DNA from: RPQJ01 sp963748985
GTDB taxonomy: Bacteria; Pseudomonadota; Gammaproteobacteria; Steroidobacterales; Steroidobacteraceae
Reading direction: 5' to 3'
Length of the DNA stretch: 64,000 bases
NCBI GenBank assembly: GCA_963748985.1
Contig: CAVVKQ010000011.1
Span: forward strand, 124,001-188,000
Positions 54,034 to 62,925 of the stretch are shown here, in pieces; position 1 is the stretch's first letter; each line of letters starts with the position of its first letter. The translations under genes and the position numbers were made by a program. The notes under the pieces are model-generated. The model saw only the letters and a program-made list of their open reading frames with translations. It was not told where the DNA came from and made no database searches.

Positions 54034-54707
54034 CCTGCGATGCGCTCCCGCATCTGCGCGATCGTCGCGGCGTAATCCTTTGCGTTGAAGATCGCCGAGC
54101 CGGCGACGAACGTGTCGGCACCTGCCGCTGCGACCGCACCGATGTTGTCGACCTTGATACCGCCGTCCACTTCCAGCCGGATGTCACGCCCACTGCGGTC
54201 GATGATCTGTCGGACGGCGGCAATCTTGGGCAGCGTCGACGGAATGAACGACTGGCCGCCGAACCCCGGGTTCACCGACATCAGCAGCACCATGTCGACC
54301 TTGTCGAGCACGTAATCGAGGTAGTGCAGGGGCGTGGCGGGATTGAACACCAGCCCCGATTTGCAGCCGTTCTCGCGAATCAATCCGAGCGTGCGGTCGA
54401 TGTGCTCGCTCGCTTCAGGGTGGAAGGTAATGTAGCTGGCGCCCGCTTTCGCAAAGTCCGGAATGATGCGGTCGACCGGCTTCACCATCAGGTGCACGTC
54501 GATCGGCGCGGTTATGCCGTGCCTGCGCAGCGCCTCGCACACCAGCGGCCCGATCGTGAGGTTCGGTACGTAATGGTTGTCCATCACGTCGAAGTGGACG
54601 ACGTCCGCGCCCGCCCCGAGCACATTGCGCACTTCCTCGCCGAGCCGCGCGAAATCGGCGGACAGGATCGACGGCGCGATCCACGGTGACTGTTGCCTCG
54701 TCGTCAT
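54024..54707 (-). CDS. rpe: Ribulose-phosphate 3-epimerase
   Basis: A 227-residue TIM-barrel enzyme interconverting ribulose-5- and xylulose-5-phosphate. APSILSADFARLGEE, VHFDVMDNHYVPNLTIGP, DVHLMVKP, MSVNPGFGGQSFI and EVDGGIKVDN contain the metal and catalytic residues. ATG 54707 has GAGG 7 bases upstream and is preferred over GTG 54719. The C-terminal AGRG and stop codon are encoded by the GGGGTTA repeat. Confidence 0.95.
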   Translation of the reverse strand: MTTRQQSPWIAPSILSADFARLGEEVRNVLGAGADVVHFDVMDNHYVPNLTIGPLVCEALRRHGITAPIDVHLMVKPVDRIIPDFAKAGASYITFHPEASEHIDRTLGLIRENGCKSGLVFNPATPLHYLDYVLDKVDMVLLMSVNPGFGGQSFIPSTLPKIAAVRQIIDRSGRDIRLEVDGGIKVDNIGAVAAAGADTFVAGSAIFNAKDYAATIAQMRERIAGRG

Positions 54708-54715
54708 GTCGATCC

Positions 54716-55558
54716 TCACTTGATACCGCGGTGAGTCTTCACCAGTTCGTATGCTTCCAGGATCCGCTGCGTTCGCTCGTGCGCCGCCGCGATCATCGAT
54801 TCAGGCAGGCCCTGGGCGACCAGCTTGTCCGGGTGATTCTGGCTCATGAGCCGGCGGAATGCCTTGGTGACCTCGGCGTCCGTGGCACTCGTCGCGACGC
54901 CCAGCACTTCGCAGGCGTCGGCCAGCCGCGCACTGGTGCGGGCGCCGACGCCCGGACCCTGCGACGACCCACCGCCCGGCCGGTAACCGTACTCGCCTGC
55001 GTGCATGCGGAGCATTGCTTCGAGCGACGCAAATTCGAGTTGCGAAACGCCGAGCGAGCGACAGATGCGCTGGAAGACGGCGCGCGGACGGTCGCCGAGG
55101 CCATTGCCCTGGATCGAGGCCTCGAGCTGAATCTGGACGAACAGGCGGCACAGGTCGGGTTGATTGCCCGCGAGCCCGCGCAGGCGTTCGAGCGTCGCCT
55201 CCAGCGGAAAGTCAGCCTGCTTGCCGGCCGTAAAGCATTCGATGGCGCGCAGCCGATCGGCTTCGGCCAGCGAGAAGCGCCGCATGGCCCCACGCGCAGC
55301 GTCGATCTCCTCTTCGGTGACGAGGCCGTCGCTCTTGGCGACGTGGCCCATGACCTGGAACGTCGCCTCGAAGAACGCGCGGCGCAGTTCGGCAGGACCT
55401 GCAGTGCCGTTGCCGGACGCAGACCCAGCCCGCCGGCGCTTGCCGGCGGCATCGAACTGGTGACCCAGCACGAACCCGACGATGGCACCCAGCAGCCCGC
55501 GGCCGATGACGTAGCCCAGGATCGCGCCGAGGATCTTGCCGTGCCAACCTTCGAGCAT
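54716..55558 (-). CDS. djlA: DjlA-type membrane-anchored J-domain co-chaperone
   Basis: A 280-residue protein. A glycine-zipper transmembrane segment (ILGAILGYVIGRGLLGAIVG) leads, as in DjlA; a TerB-like helical domain follows (FFEATFQVMGHVAKSDGLVT onward), and a C-terminal J domain ends the protein with VTKAFRRLMSQNHPDKL (HPD motif). It recruits and stimulates DnaK at the inner membrane. ATG 55558 lies just before the anchor. Directly upstream of rpe. Confidence 0.93.
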   Translation of the reverse strand: MLEGWHGKILGAILGYVIGRGLLGAIVGFVLGHQFDAAGKRRRAGSASGNGTAGPAELRRAFFEATFQVMGHVAKSDGLVTEEEIDAARGAMRRFSLAEADRLRAIECFTAGKQADFPLEATLERLRGLAGNQPDLCRLFVQIQLEASIQGNGLGDRPRAVFQRICRSLGVSQLEFASLEAMLRMHAGEYGYRPGGGSSQGPGVGARTSARLADACEVLGVATSATDAEVTKAFRRLMSQNHPDKLVAQGLPESMIAAAHERTQRILEAYELVKTHRGIK

Positions 55559-55669
55559 GTGCGCGGGGGCGTCCCCCTTCCCGGGAGTCGTTACAATGGG
55601 TGGTCGGCCAGGACTTTGCGTCCCTGCGGCCGGCGATCGCGGCATATTAACAGCACCGGCGGCTCCATC

Positions 55670-56626
55670 ATGTCCACGCCCACGCCTGACTCGAATCCCT
55701 CCGCAAGCTCCACAGCCGGCGGCTCCCCACCCATGCACGAGTCGAACCTGCACGGCCTCACGCGCATCCACCAGGGCAAGGTGCGTGACATTTATGCGAT
55801 TCCGGGCGACGACCGGCACATGCTGATCGTCACCACCGACCGCCTGAGCGCATTCGACGTCGTGCTGCCCGATCCGATTCCGGGCAAGGGACGCGTGCTC
55901 ACGAGCATTTCCAATTTCTGGTTCGCGCGTACTGGCCACATCGTACCGAATCATCTCGCCACGCCCGCGCACGCCGACCTCGCGCAAGTGGTACCGGATG
56001 CGGGTGATCGCGCTCGCCTTGCCGACCGAGCAATCGTCGTCCGCAAGCTGAAGGCGTTGCCGGTCGAGGCCGTCGTGCGCGGTTACCTGATTGGTTCCGG
56101 CTGGAAGGACTACCAGCGCACCGGTGAGATCTGCGGCATCAAGCTGCCCGCCGGCCTGCGCATGGCCGACCCACTGCCCGAGCCGATCTTCACGCCGTCA
56201 ACGAAGGCGCCGAAGGGACAGCACGACGAGAACGTGGGTTTCGACGAGATCGCCCGGTTGATCGGAGCGGAGCGCGCGGCCCAGGTGCGCGACACCGCGA
56301 TCGCGCTCTACAAGTTCGCGGCGGCGCATGCGCTCACGCGCGGCATCATCATTGCCGACACCAAGTTCGAGTTCGGCATCGACGAAGAGAACGGCAGCCG
56401 TCTGACGCTCATCGACGAAGCACTTACGCCCGATTCATCGCGTTTCTGGCCGATGGACACGTACGCGCCGGGCACGAGCCCGCCGTCGTTCGACAAGCAG
56501 TTCGTGCGCGACTACCTCGAGACGCTCGACTGGAACAAGACCGCGCCGGGCCCGCAGCTGCCCGCGCACGTGATTCAGCACACCAGCGAGAAGTACGCCG
56601 AAGCGCTGCGGCGGCTCACCGCGTAG
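55670..56626 (+). CDS. purC: Phosphoribosylaminoimidazole-succinocarboxamide synthase
   Basis: A 318-residue purine-pathway enzyme that joins aspartate to CAIR using ATP. HQGKVRDIYAIP, TDRLSAFDVVLPDPIPGKG, VVRGYLIGSGWKDYQ, GIIIADTKFEFGID and LIDEALTPDSSRFWP are the SAICAR synthetase blocks; length matches the longer eukaryote/proteobacterial form. ATG 55670 is used, but the first ~22 residues are low-complexity and ATG 55733 is also possible. A GC-rich hairpin (GGCTCGCG/CGCGAGCC) follows the stop. Confidence 0.95.
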   Translation: MSTPTPDSNPSASSTAGGSPPMHESNLHGLTRIHQGKVRDIYAIPGDDRHMLIVTTDRLSAFDVVLPDPIPGKGRVLTSISNFWFARTGHIVPNHLATPAHADLAQVVPDAGDRARLADRAIVVRKLKALPVEAVVRGYLIGSGWKDYQRTGEICGIKLPAGLRMADPLPEPIFTPSTKAPKGQHDENVGFDEIARLIGAERAAQVRDTAIALYKFAAAHALTRGIIIADTKFEFGIDEENGSRLTLIDEALTPDSSRFWPMDTYAPGTSPPSFDKQFVRDYLETLDWNKTAPGPQLPAHVIQHTSEKYAEALRRLTA

Positions 56627-56658
56627 CGCGTGGCTCGCGCCGCAGCGCGAGCCAATGG

Positions 56659-56792
56659 GCATTCGATAGGGCGACCAGACCGGAGACCTTTCGGCGGGCC
56701 GTCCGCGACATGGACGTCGCGGCCGGAGCCCCCATGGATGGGTTAACGGCGTCCCGCCGAAAGGTTTCCGGTCTGGTTGACGCGTCGAATGC
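56659..56792. repeat. Inverted-repeat element between purC and the BtuF-like gene
   Basis: Arms of 43 bases at 56659-56701 and 56750-56792 pair with roughly eight mismatches, sharing CCAGACCGG and CCTTTCGGCGGG. The centre holds CCCATGGATGGGTTAACGG and a CATGGACGTCGCG variant. The stretch separates convergent genes and looks like a dispersed non-coding palindrome that may also end transcription on both strands. Confidence 0.75.
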
Positions 56793-56799
56793 CACGCAT

Positions 56800-57624
56800 T
56801 CAACCTCGGCTGGCGACCCACGCCGCAATCACGCGCTGCAGTTCGCGCACGCCGTCGGTCAGCGCGGCTGGGCCCGGTTGCAGGATGATCGACGACTTCA
56901 CCTCGTGCAGTTCGCCATCACGAACGGCCGGCACGTCGTGCCAGCCTGGTCGCGCCGCGACGTTGCGTGCCGAGAACTTCTTGCCGCACCACGACCCGAA
57001 CATGATGTCCGGCGCGCGCCGAACGACTTCAAGCGGGTCGGCGACGATGCGGTCCTTGCCGAGGCCGCAGGCCGCGAGTTCCGGAAAGATGTCGTCACCG
57101 CCCGCAACGCCGACGAGCTCCGAGACCCAGCGGATGCCCGAGATCTGCGGCTCGTCCCATTCCTCGAAGTACACGCGCGGCCGACGTGGAAACGCGGACG
57201 CCGCGGCGCGCAGCGCATCCAACCCGTCCTCCAGCTCGGCGGCGAGCGCGTCTGCCCTGGCTTCGCAACCGACCATGCCGCCCAGCATGCGGATCACGCG
57301 CAGGATCTCGTCGACGCTGCGCTGATTGAACACGTGCACCTCGACGCCGTGCCGGATGAGTTGCGAGGCGATGTCGGCCTGCAGGTCCGAAAACCCGAGC
57401 ACGAGGTCGGGCTCGAGCGCCAGGATCTTGTCGATCTTCGCGCTGATGAACGCGGAGACCTTCGGCTTTTCCCTGCGGGCCCGCGGCGGGCGCACCGTGA
57501 AGCCGGAGATCCCGACGATGCGGTCTTCCTCGCCCAGGAGGTACAGCGCTTCGGTCGTCTCCTCGGTCAGGCAGACGATACGGGCCGGGTAACGTGTTTC
57601 GCTGCGCCGGATCGTCGTGGTCAA
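56800..57624 (-). CDS. Cobalamin-binding-type (BtuF-like) periplasmic-binding fold protein without signal peptide
   Basis: A 274-residue protein of the helical-backbone metal/vitamin B12 binding fold: YPARIVCLTEETTEALYLLG, KIDKILALEPDLVLGFSDLQ, NQRSVDEILRVIRMLGGMVG, and a C-terminal GPAALTDGVRELQRVIAAW. In the family it delivers B12 or iron chelates to an ABC importer. No signal peptide precedes the domain, so either export is absent or the start is misplaced. I use TTG 57624 with GAGG 6 bases upstream. No ABC permease genes are adjacent. Confidence 0.8.
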   Translation of the reverse strand: MTTTIRRSETRYPARIVCLTEETTEALYLLGEEDRIVGISGFTVRPPRARREKPKVSAFISAKIDKILALEPDLVLGFSDLQADIASQLIRHGVEVHVFNQRSVDEILRVIRMLGGMVGCEARADALAAELEDGLDALRAAASAFPRRPRVYFEEWDEPQISGIRWVSELVGVAGGDDIFPELAACGLGKDRIVADPLEVVRRAPDIMFGSWCGKKFSARNVAARPGWHDVPAVRDGELHEVKSSIILQPGPAALTDGVRELQRVIAAWVASRG

Positions 57625-57756
57625 CGGTAGCCTCGCAATGCCGGTCCTGGGTTCGGGGCAGATCGGAACGCGGCATTGTGCCCGAGAACCGGTCTGAACT
57701 TGCCTGCCGCGTCGAGCCATGCAACGCTTTCGCCGCCCACCGTCACTGGATACGCC

Positions 57757-59105
57757 TTGACCGACGCCTTCACCCCCTTCCGCACGCTGCAGCACCGCTT
57801 CGAACATTGGCTGTTCGACTGGCCTGAGCGGACCGGCGACCGGGCAATTCAGCTCGTTGCGGCCCCGCTGCGTTACGCCTACGCGCTCTTGCGCGACCTG
57901 TTCGGCGGCGACCTGGGATTGCGCGCCATGGGCCTGGTGTATTCGTCGCTGTTCGCGCTGGTGCCTGTCGTCGCCGTCTCGTTCGCGGTGCTCAAGGCCT
58001 TCGGCTACCACCGCGAGCTCGAGCCCGTGCTGGCCGAATTCCTGCGGCCGCTCGGCGACAAAGGCATCGAGCTCACGGTCAAGTTCATGCAGTTCGTCGA
58101 GAACGCGCAGACGACGGTGCTCGGCACGGTCGGCTTCGTGATCCTGGTCTACACCGTGATCGTGATGATCGAAAAAATCGAAGGTGCGCTCAACTTCACC
58201 TGGCACGTCGAGCGGCCGCGCAGTCTCGCCCGGCGCGTGACCGAATACATGGTCATCATGCTCGTCGGGCCGGTCCTGATGGTTGCCGCGATGGTGCTGC
58301 TGACGCGCATCGAGGCCAGCGCCATGGTGGCACGGGTTTCGGGGCTGACCGGAACGTCGGGGTTGCGCGGCCACTACGCACCATACCTGCTGATCATCGG
58401 CCTGTTCTGGTTCCTGTACAGCTACATGCCGAACACGCGCGTGCACTGGCGTGCGGCATTCATCGGCGCGCTGTTCGGCGGAGCTGCGTGGGTCGGCGTC
58501 GGCGCGATCTTCACGCGCATCGCCGTGTACGCGACGCAGGCGGCGGCGATCTATGCCGGCTTCGCGATCCTGCTGCTGTTCATGATATGGCTGCACCTGA
58601 GCTGGCTGATGATGCTGCTCGGCGGGCAGCTGAGCTTCTACGTGCAGCACCCCGAGCACCTGCGCACCGGTCACGGCGAGATCCCGACCACCAGCGCCTT
58701 GCGCGAGCGCATCGCGCTGGGCGCGATGTACCTGCTTGGCGAGCGCTTCGTCGCGGGCAAGCCGCGCTGGAAGGTGTCGGATCTCGCGGACCACATGGAC
58801 GTACCGGCGTCGGTGCTCGACGGCGAACTGTCGTTGCTGGAACGCCGCGGACTGGTGTTGACAGCAGAAGACGATACCGTCGCCCCGGGACGCGACCTCG
58901 GCAGTATCACGCTCGCTGAAATTCTCGACGCTATCCGTCACGAGATGCGCCGAATCCCCGCCGGCCCGACCCGAAGTCGCCGCCATCGGCGGAGACGGCC
59001 GCCAGGATCGCGGACGAGGCGATGCGTGCCAGCATGTCGCAGACGACACTGCTCGATCTGCTGCGCGACCCCGAACCACCCCGTGTCAGCGAAGTGGTGG
59101 GTTAG
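57757..59105 (+). pseudogene. yihY: YihY/virulence-factor-BrkB family membrane protein, frameshifted near the 3' end
   Basis: About 450 residues with six transmembrane helices in the YihY region (LGLRAMGLVYSSLFALVPVV to MIWLHLSWLMMLLGGQLSFY), then a winged-helix-like domain (WKVSDLADHMDVPASVLDGE). After ILDAIRHEM the frame turns into arginine-rich nonsense running into the DUF1993 gene, whereas another frame reads ETAARIADEAMRASMSQTTL and ends at TAG 59105. A one-base loss near 58950-58975, in a C-rich run, explains it; it may be a read error. The start is uncertain (TTG 57757 or GTG 57676). Confidence 0.8.
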
Positions 59106-59132
59106 ACTCGGTCCTCTTCCCGGAGGATACCA

Positions 59133-59639
59133 ATGCAGATTTCGATGTACCGTGCCTCGGTTCCAGTCTTTGCCCGCGCCCTGCGCAACCTCATCGCCAT
59201 CCTGAAGCAGGCCGAGGCGCACGCTGCGGATCGCAAGATCGATCCGGCCGTACTGCTCAACTACCGGCTCGCGCCTGACATGTTCGCGCTCACACGGCAG
59301 GTGCAGATCGCCACGGACATGGCCAAGGGCTGCGTGTCGCGCCTGGCCGGTGCCGAGATCCCGTCGTACGAGGACAAGGAAGCGACGTTCGGCGAGCTCG
59401 TCGCGCGCGTCGAAAGGTGCATCGCCTACCTCGAGAGCTTCAGGCCGGAACAGATCGACGCCACCGAGGACAAGACCATCGTGCTGAAGCGCCCGACCGG
59501 CGACGTCAGTTACCCGGGCCTGAAGTACCTGCTTGAGTACGTGACACCGAACGTGTATTTCCACTGCGCGTCCACGTACGCGATCCTGCGCCATTGCGGC
59601 GTGAACATCGGCAAGAAGGATTTCATCGGCGCGCTGTGA
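59133..59639 (+). CDS. DUF1993 protein
   Basis: A 168-residue DUF1993 (DinB-like four-helix) protein: MQISMYRASVPVFARALRNL at the start, LNYRLAPDMFALTRQVQIAT, and PNVYFHCASTYAILRHCGVN with the histidines near the end. Function unknown. GGAGGA lies before ATG 59133. The gene follows yihY by 27 bases if the yihY frameshift is repaired. Confidence 0.87.
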   Translation: MQISMYRASVPVFARALRNLIAILKQAEAHAADRKIDPAVLLNYRLAPDMFALTRQVQIATDMAKGCVSRLAGAEIPSYEDKEATFGELVARVERCIAYLESFRPEQIDATEDKTIVLKRPTGDVSYPGLKYLLEYVTPNVYFHCASTYAILRHCGVNIGKKDFIGAL

Positions 59640-59654
59640 CCCGCACCCCTCCCG

Positions 59655-59805
59655 TTTCTGCGGGAGAGGACGCGTTGGAACGCTTTAGGGTCCTGGCGTC
59701 CGGTCCGGTTTGTCCTGTCGCGCTTGGAAAGGCAGACACGCGCGCGACAGGGCATACCGGACCGGACGCCCGACATCACGGGCCTGAGCGCCCTTTCCCG
59801 CAGAG
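59655..59805. repeat. Nested inverted-repeat element after DUF1993
   Basis: Inner arms 59695-59723 and 59742-59770 are 29 bases long with two mismatches (GGCGTCCGGTCCGG in common). Outer arms TTTCTGCGGGAGA (59655-59667) and TTTCCCGCAGAG (59794-59805) also pair. The whole element could fold into one long hairpin. It resembles, in layout but not in sequence, the elements at 20.9 and 56.7 kb. Confidence 0.78.
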
Positions 59806-60154
59806 CCGGGAAAGATCGCGCGGCGCATATAATTCCGCGCCGCCCTCATCCGACCCACTCCCACTGAAGCGGAAATTGTCACGAGGATTCTCCGATCTTC
59901 GCTTGGCGAATCGCACTAGCGTCTTTCGTCACCTTCCATCTTGAATTTCCACCCGTGCGGTCCGCCCCCGATAGCGGACGATCAACGGGGAATTTCGACC
60001 CATTGCTGACCTTCGCGTTGTGGGAAGCAGTCATTTGATACGTTCGCCATGCGCCGTGGATTCGGCCCCCGACGATGGCCTCGGAACACGAGCGTGTGAT
60101 CGGAATTGAAAACACAGGTGGATCGCGACGCCGCGCAATAATGCGGCTGTCAGG
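59806..60154. other. Intergenic region without a convincing gene
   Basis: About 350 bases. TATAAT at 59828-59833 is a good -10 box but lacks a clear -35. No reading frame has normal composition. The DNA from 59930 to 60060 is less GC-rich than its surroundings. Confidence 0.5.
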
Positions 60155-60976
60155 TCACTTCGGGAACAACAGCACTACATTCGCGCGAAAGCCCCAGTCG
60201 TGCGCCCCGTCCGGGCCGCTCTCGGCGTAGTAGCGGGGCCCGGCTCCAAACTGCACGATCTGCCCGCCGATCCTGGTGACCCTGGCCACGAAGAAGCCGA
60301 GCGGGATCGTCCACTGGTCGCCGTTCCAGTCGTACGTCGAGTCCGCTGTGGCGGTCGCACTCCAGCCACCCGGCCACGTGTAGGTCGCAAAGGGCTGCAG
60401 GAACGTGCTGCTGATGTCGCTGCGCTTGCTGTCTCCGGCAAACGACCAGATGTGATTGCCAAGTACGCCGTAGGTCAAATGGCCCTGCGCCTTCAGCGCG
60501 ACAGCAGTGGGCCCGGCACCCCATTTGTCGCCAGTGAGCAGGTCATTGCTGCCGGTAGGTAAAAGGAGGACCGGACCCACACCCCAGATCCACCCATTCG
60601 CCCCCGGCGCCTTCGGCGAGAAGAAAAGGCTCTGCACCATATCGCCCGTGCCGGTCTGGTTGCCGGCACCCGGGTAGATGTCCGATTGATGGACGATTGG
60701 AAGGATCGTGCGCGAGATGATGTTCCAGTCGTCGTTGAGCGTGATCGGGACTACCGGCTGCACGTTCATCGTGAAGCGGTTGCCATCCTCGGCAGGGCCG
60801 ATGTTGTCGTCCCAGTTCATCTGGAACGGCACGCTGATCATCGCCGCGATGGGATTGGCGAGCTTCTTGGCGAGTTCTTCTGCGCTTTGCGCGTAGCTGA
60901 CCTGTGCAATCTGCGCAACGCAGAGCACGGCGAATACGCACGCGCCCGCCCGGAGGTTCTTGAGGTGCAATGCCAT
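60155..60976 (-). CDS. Neuromedin-U-like / MetA-pathway outer-membrane beta-barrel protein
   Basis: A 273-residue protein with a signal peptide (FAVLCVAQIAQVSYAQ). SAEELAKKLANPIAAMISVP, NWDDNIGPAEDGNRFTMNVQ, WIWGVGPVLLLPTGSNDLLT and SWSFAGD-type motifs are shared by proteins labelled neuromedin U or phenol-degradation MetA-like; a 10-12-strand barrel is likely, ending in an outward-facing LLFPK strand. Probably a transport channel, substrate unknown. Heads the leftward outer-membrane cluster on this side. Confidence 0.75.
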   Translation of the reverse strand: MALHLKNLRAGACVFAVLCVAQIAQVSYAQSAEELAKKLANPIAAMISVPFQMNWDDNIGPAEDGNRFTMNVQPVVPITLNDDWNIISRTILPIVHQSDIYPGAGNQTGTGDMVQSLFFSPKAPGANGWIWGVGPVLLLPTGSNDLLTGDKWGAGPTAVALKAQGHLTYGVLGNHIWSFAGDSKRSDISSTFLQPFATYTWPGGWSATATADSTYDWNGDQWTIPLGFFVARVTRIGGQIVQFGAGPRYYAESGPDGAHDWGFRANVVLLFPK

Positions 60977-61022
60977 CTCCTAAGCTTTCTTGACTGAGGG
61001 TAATTCGCAGCTTCAACGGCCC

Positions 61023-61904
61023 TCAGAAGGAAGCGCTGTAGAAGACCATCGGACCTCGGTATGCCCAGTCGAGCTTGCCGTTGAATTTGCGTCGGTCGAC
61101 GTCGACGGTGACCGAGAACGAGTCATACCCGATCCCCACGCCGAGCCACTTTTTCGGCTGCCAGCTCAGCGCCACCTTGTAGTCCTGCAGGTTGCCGTCG
61201 TAGCCACCCGTCGACAACGTGAAGAACTGCCAGGACGCGTCGATCCAGAGATTGTGCGGCAACCCCCAGGTGCCGCGCAGGCCGATGACCGGCAGCGGCT
61301 CACCGACACTGGCACTGTCGCTGATGCGTTCGGTGATCGACTGTTCCGGCAACGTCACCGTCGCGGCCAGCTTCGCTTCGAGTTCCGTGTAATGCATGCC
61401 GAGCGACACGGACAATTCGTAGTGATCGCGATGCAGGAATGCGTACTCGTAGGCGAGTTCATAGATGGAAAACTTGAATTCGCCGTTCACCGTGGCGTCG
61501 AGAGGGAAGGCCACGTCACCCCATGCGACGTCCTCGGAAAATGTTTCTGAATCACTCCGGGAGGAATCGAATACCAACGCACGCAGTTTGTGCCGCTTTG
61601 CAAACCGCCAGTAGCCATCCATCCGAAATCGATTTACGTCCCCTTCGCCGAAGGTCTGCTCCCAATCGACGGGAGTGCCTTGGGTGCCGGTATTGCCGTC
61701 GAGACGCACCGTGGTATCGGTGTTGATGATGAACGCCCCCAGTGCCACGTGGAACGGATCCCGCAACAGGTTCGGCGCTTCTTCGCAGTCCGCAGGCGAC
61801 GGCAACAGGGCGAGTCCGGCAAGGGCTGCCCAAGGCCAGCCGCGTCCGGCTCTTCCCTGCAACATCAACTCATGCATGCTGTGCATTGCTCTCCACTCCG
61901 TCAT
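61023..61904 (-). CDS. Outer-membrane beta-barrel protein, unknown
   Basis: Up to 293 residues. A signal peptide is present (WPWAALAGLALLPSPADC), starting from one of three Mets at 61904, 61886 or 61877. The mature protein alternates hydrophobic/aromatic strands (RFRMDGYWRF, HYELSVSLGMHYTEL, LGVGIGYDSFSV) and ends GPMVFYSASF with a terminal Phe, the BAM-targeting signature. No named family. Confidence 0.72.
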   Translation of the reverse strand: MTEWRAMHSMHELMLQGRAGRGWPWAALAGLALLPSPADCEEAPNLLRDPFHVALGAFIINTDTTVRLDGNTGTQGTPVDWEQTFGEGDVNRFRMDGYWRFAKRHKLRALVFDSSRSDSETFSEDVAWGDVAFPLDATVNGEFKFSIYELAYEYAFLHRDHYELSVSLGMHYTELEAKLAATVTLPEQSITERISDSASVGEPLPVIGLRGTWGLPHNLWIDASWQFFTLSTGGYDGNLQDYKVALSWQPKKWLGVGIGYDSFSVTVDVDRRKFNGKLDWAYRGPMVFYSASF

Positions 61905-61969
61905 CTCGATTGCGCGATCCCTGGTTGCCCCAGCTCAACAGGGAGGTCCAGGACGAAACTCACCGATCG

Positions 61970-62686
61970 TCAGGGCGTGATCGCTTTGCCACGCACCGTA
62001 TCGAGGTGCTTGCGCAGCTTGACTGCCCATTCCTTCAGGATGTCGTCGGCTGCAACCGTGTTGGTCACGCGATTCGCCTGCTGCGCCATGCCGCCCATAC
62101 CCTGATCCGCCTTCGCGTCCATGACACGGGCCAGAATCGTGTTGGTGCTCGAATCCCACAGTTCGAGGTAAAGGGTCATCTGCCCGGCGGATGCGACCAC
62201 TGCCGTACGCATGTCGGCGGTCTGCAAGACGGGCGCATTTACGACCAGGTTGACGAGCGCTGGTCGCAGGATCAGAACGTCCGGCGCCGCGGTGTCGACC
62301 ACTTGGTAGCCGCCATTTTTCTCCAACTCCTTCGTAAAGACCTTTTTGAACTCAGCCGCAAGAGCCGCCTTGATGCGTTCCATGTTAGCCGTGGTGACAC
62401 GCCCCTCGAGACCCGCCGTATCGTCGTTATAGTTGCGCTGCCAGTTCTTCTCGAAGTCAACGAAGCAATCAAGGATCGCCACTCGATTGAACTAGGTGAA
62501 AGTCGCACCGGGCTTCAGGTAGACCACACGGGCGTCCTTGGTGTTGTGCTGCAGCTGCAGCCCTTCAGGACTGACCTCCGGCAGAGGCGGATCCTTCGCA
62601 AGGAGTGCCGGGGAATAGCCGAGCGCCAGACCCGCGACGACACAGACCGTCCACGCGAATCGATGAATTGGCAAACTGCGAGTCAT
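61970..62686 (-). pseudogene. DUF3313-type exported protein interrupted by an in-frame amber stop
   Basis: The first 64 codons (62686-62492) encode a signal peptide (VVAGLALGYSPALLA) and the DUF3313 start SPEGLQLQHNTKDARVVYLK, ending TFT-TAG. The same frame continues without a gap as FNRVAILDCFVDFEKNWQRN and reaches 61970, making 238 residues if TAG (62494-62492) is read as an amino acid. Relatives have a sense codon here, so a CAG-to-TAG change is likely. A secondary GTG at 62482 could restart, but without signal peptide. Confidence 0.75.
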
Positions 62687-62704
62687 GCGAATCTCCTTCA
62701 GAAA

Positions 62705-62905
62705 TTACCAGCGAAAAGTCGCGCCCAGCGCCGGGCCGTTGAAGTTCACGTTGTCGATGGCCTTGCCCGACTCCATTTGGTAATCCATGTACCGCCAGGT
62801 GACACCGAGGTCGCCCCAGCCGAACGAATACGCGAGGCCGAGCAAGCCCTGCCAGGTGAGGTCGGAATCGCCAGTGCCGACGTCGAGGTAATAGGGCCTC
62901 ATCGC
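62705..62905 (-). pseudogene. 3' fragment of an outer-membrane beta-barrel gene
   Basis: A frame reading MRPYYLDVGTGDSDLTWQG, FGWGDLGVTWRYMDYQME and NVNFNGPALGATFRW. This is the C-terminal three strands, with the terminal Trp, of a barrel family that is normally about 250 residues with P(Y)YLDVGTG near the end. The N-terminal part is not found upstream; the porin gene ends at 62926. A 5'-truncated gene is inferred. Confidence 0.6.
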
Positions 62906-62925
62906 ATACTCCAGTCTGAGAAGCC

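Noticed and set aside
57625..59079. In-frame N-terminal extension of the BtuF-like protein (about 485 codons)
   Set aside because: It is antisense to yihY and carries no domain; the TTG with GAGG at 57624 fits the start of homology.
59879..60115. 78-codon leftward frame with NAKVSNGSKF-type sequence
   Set aside because: No ribosome-binding site or normal composition; similar text appears in translated intergenic repeats. Not called.
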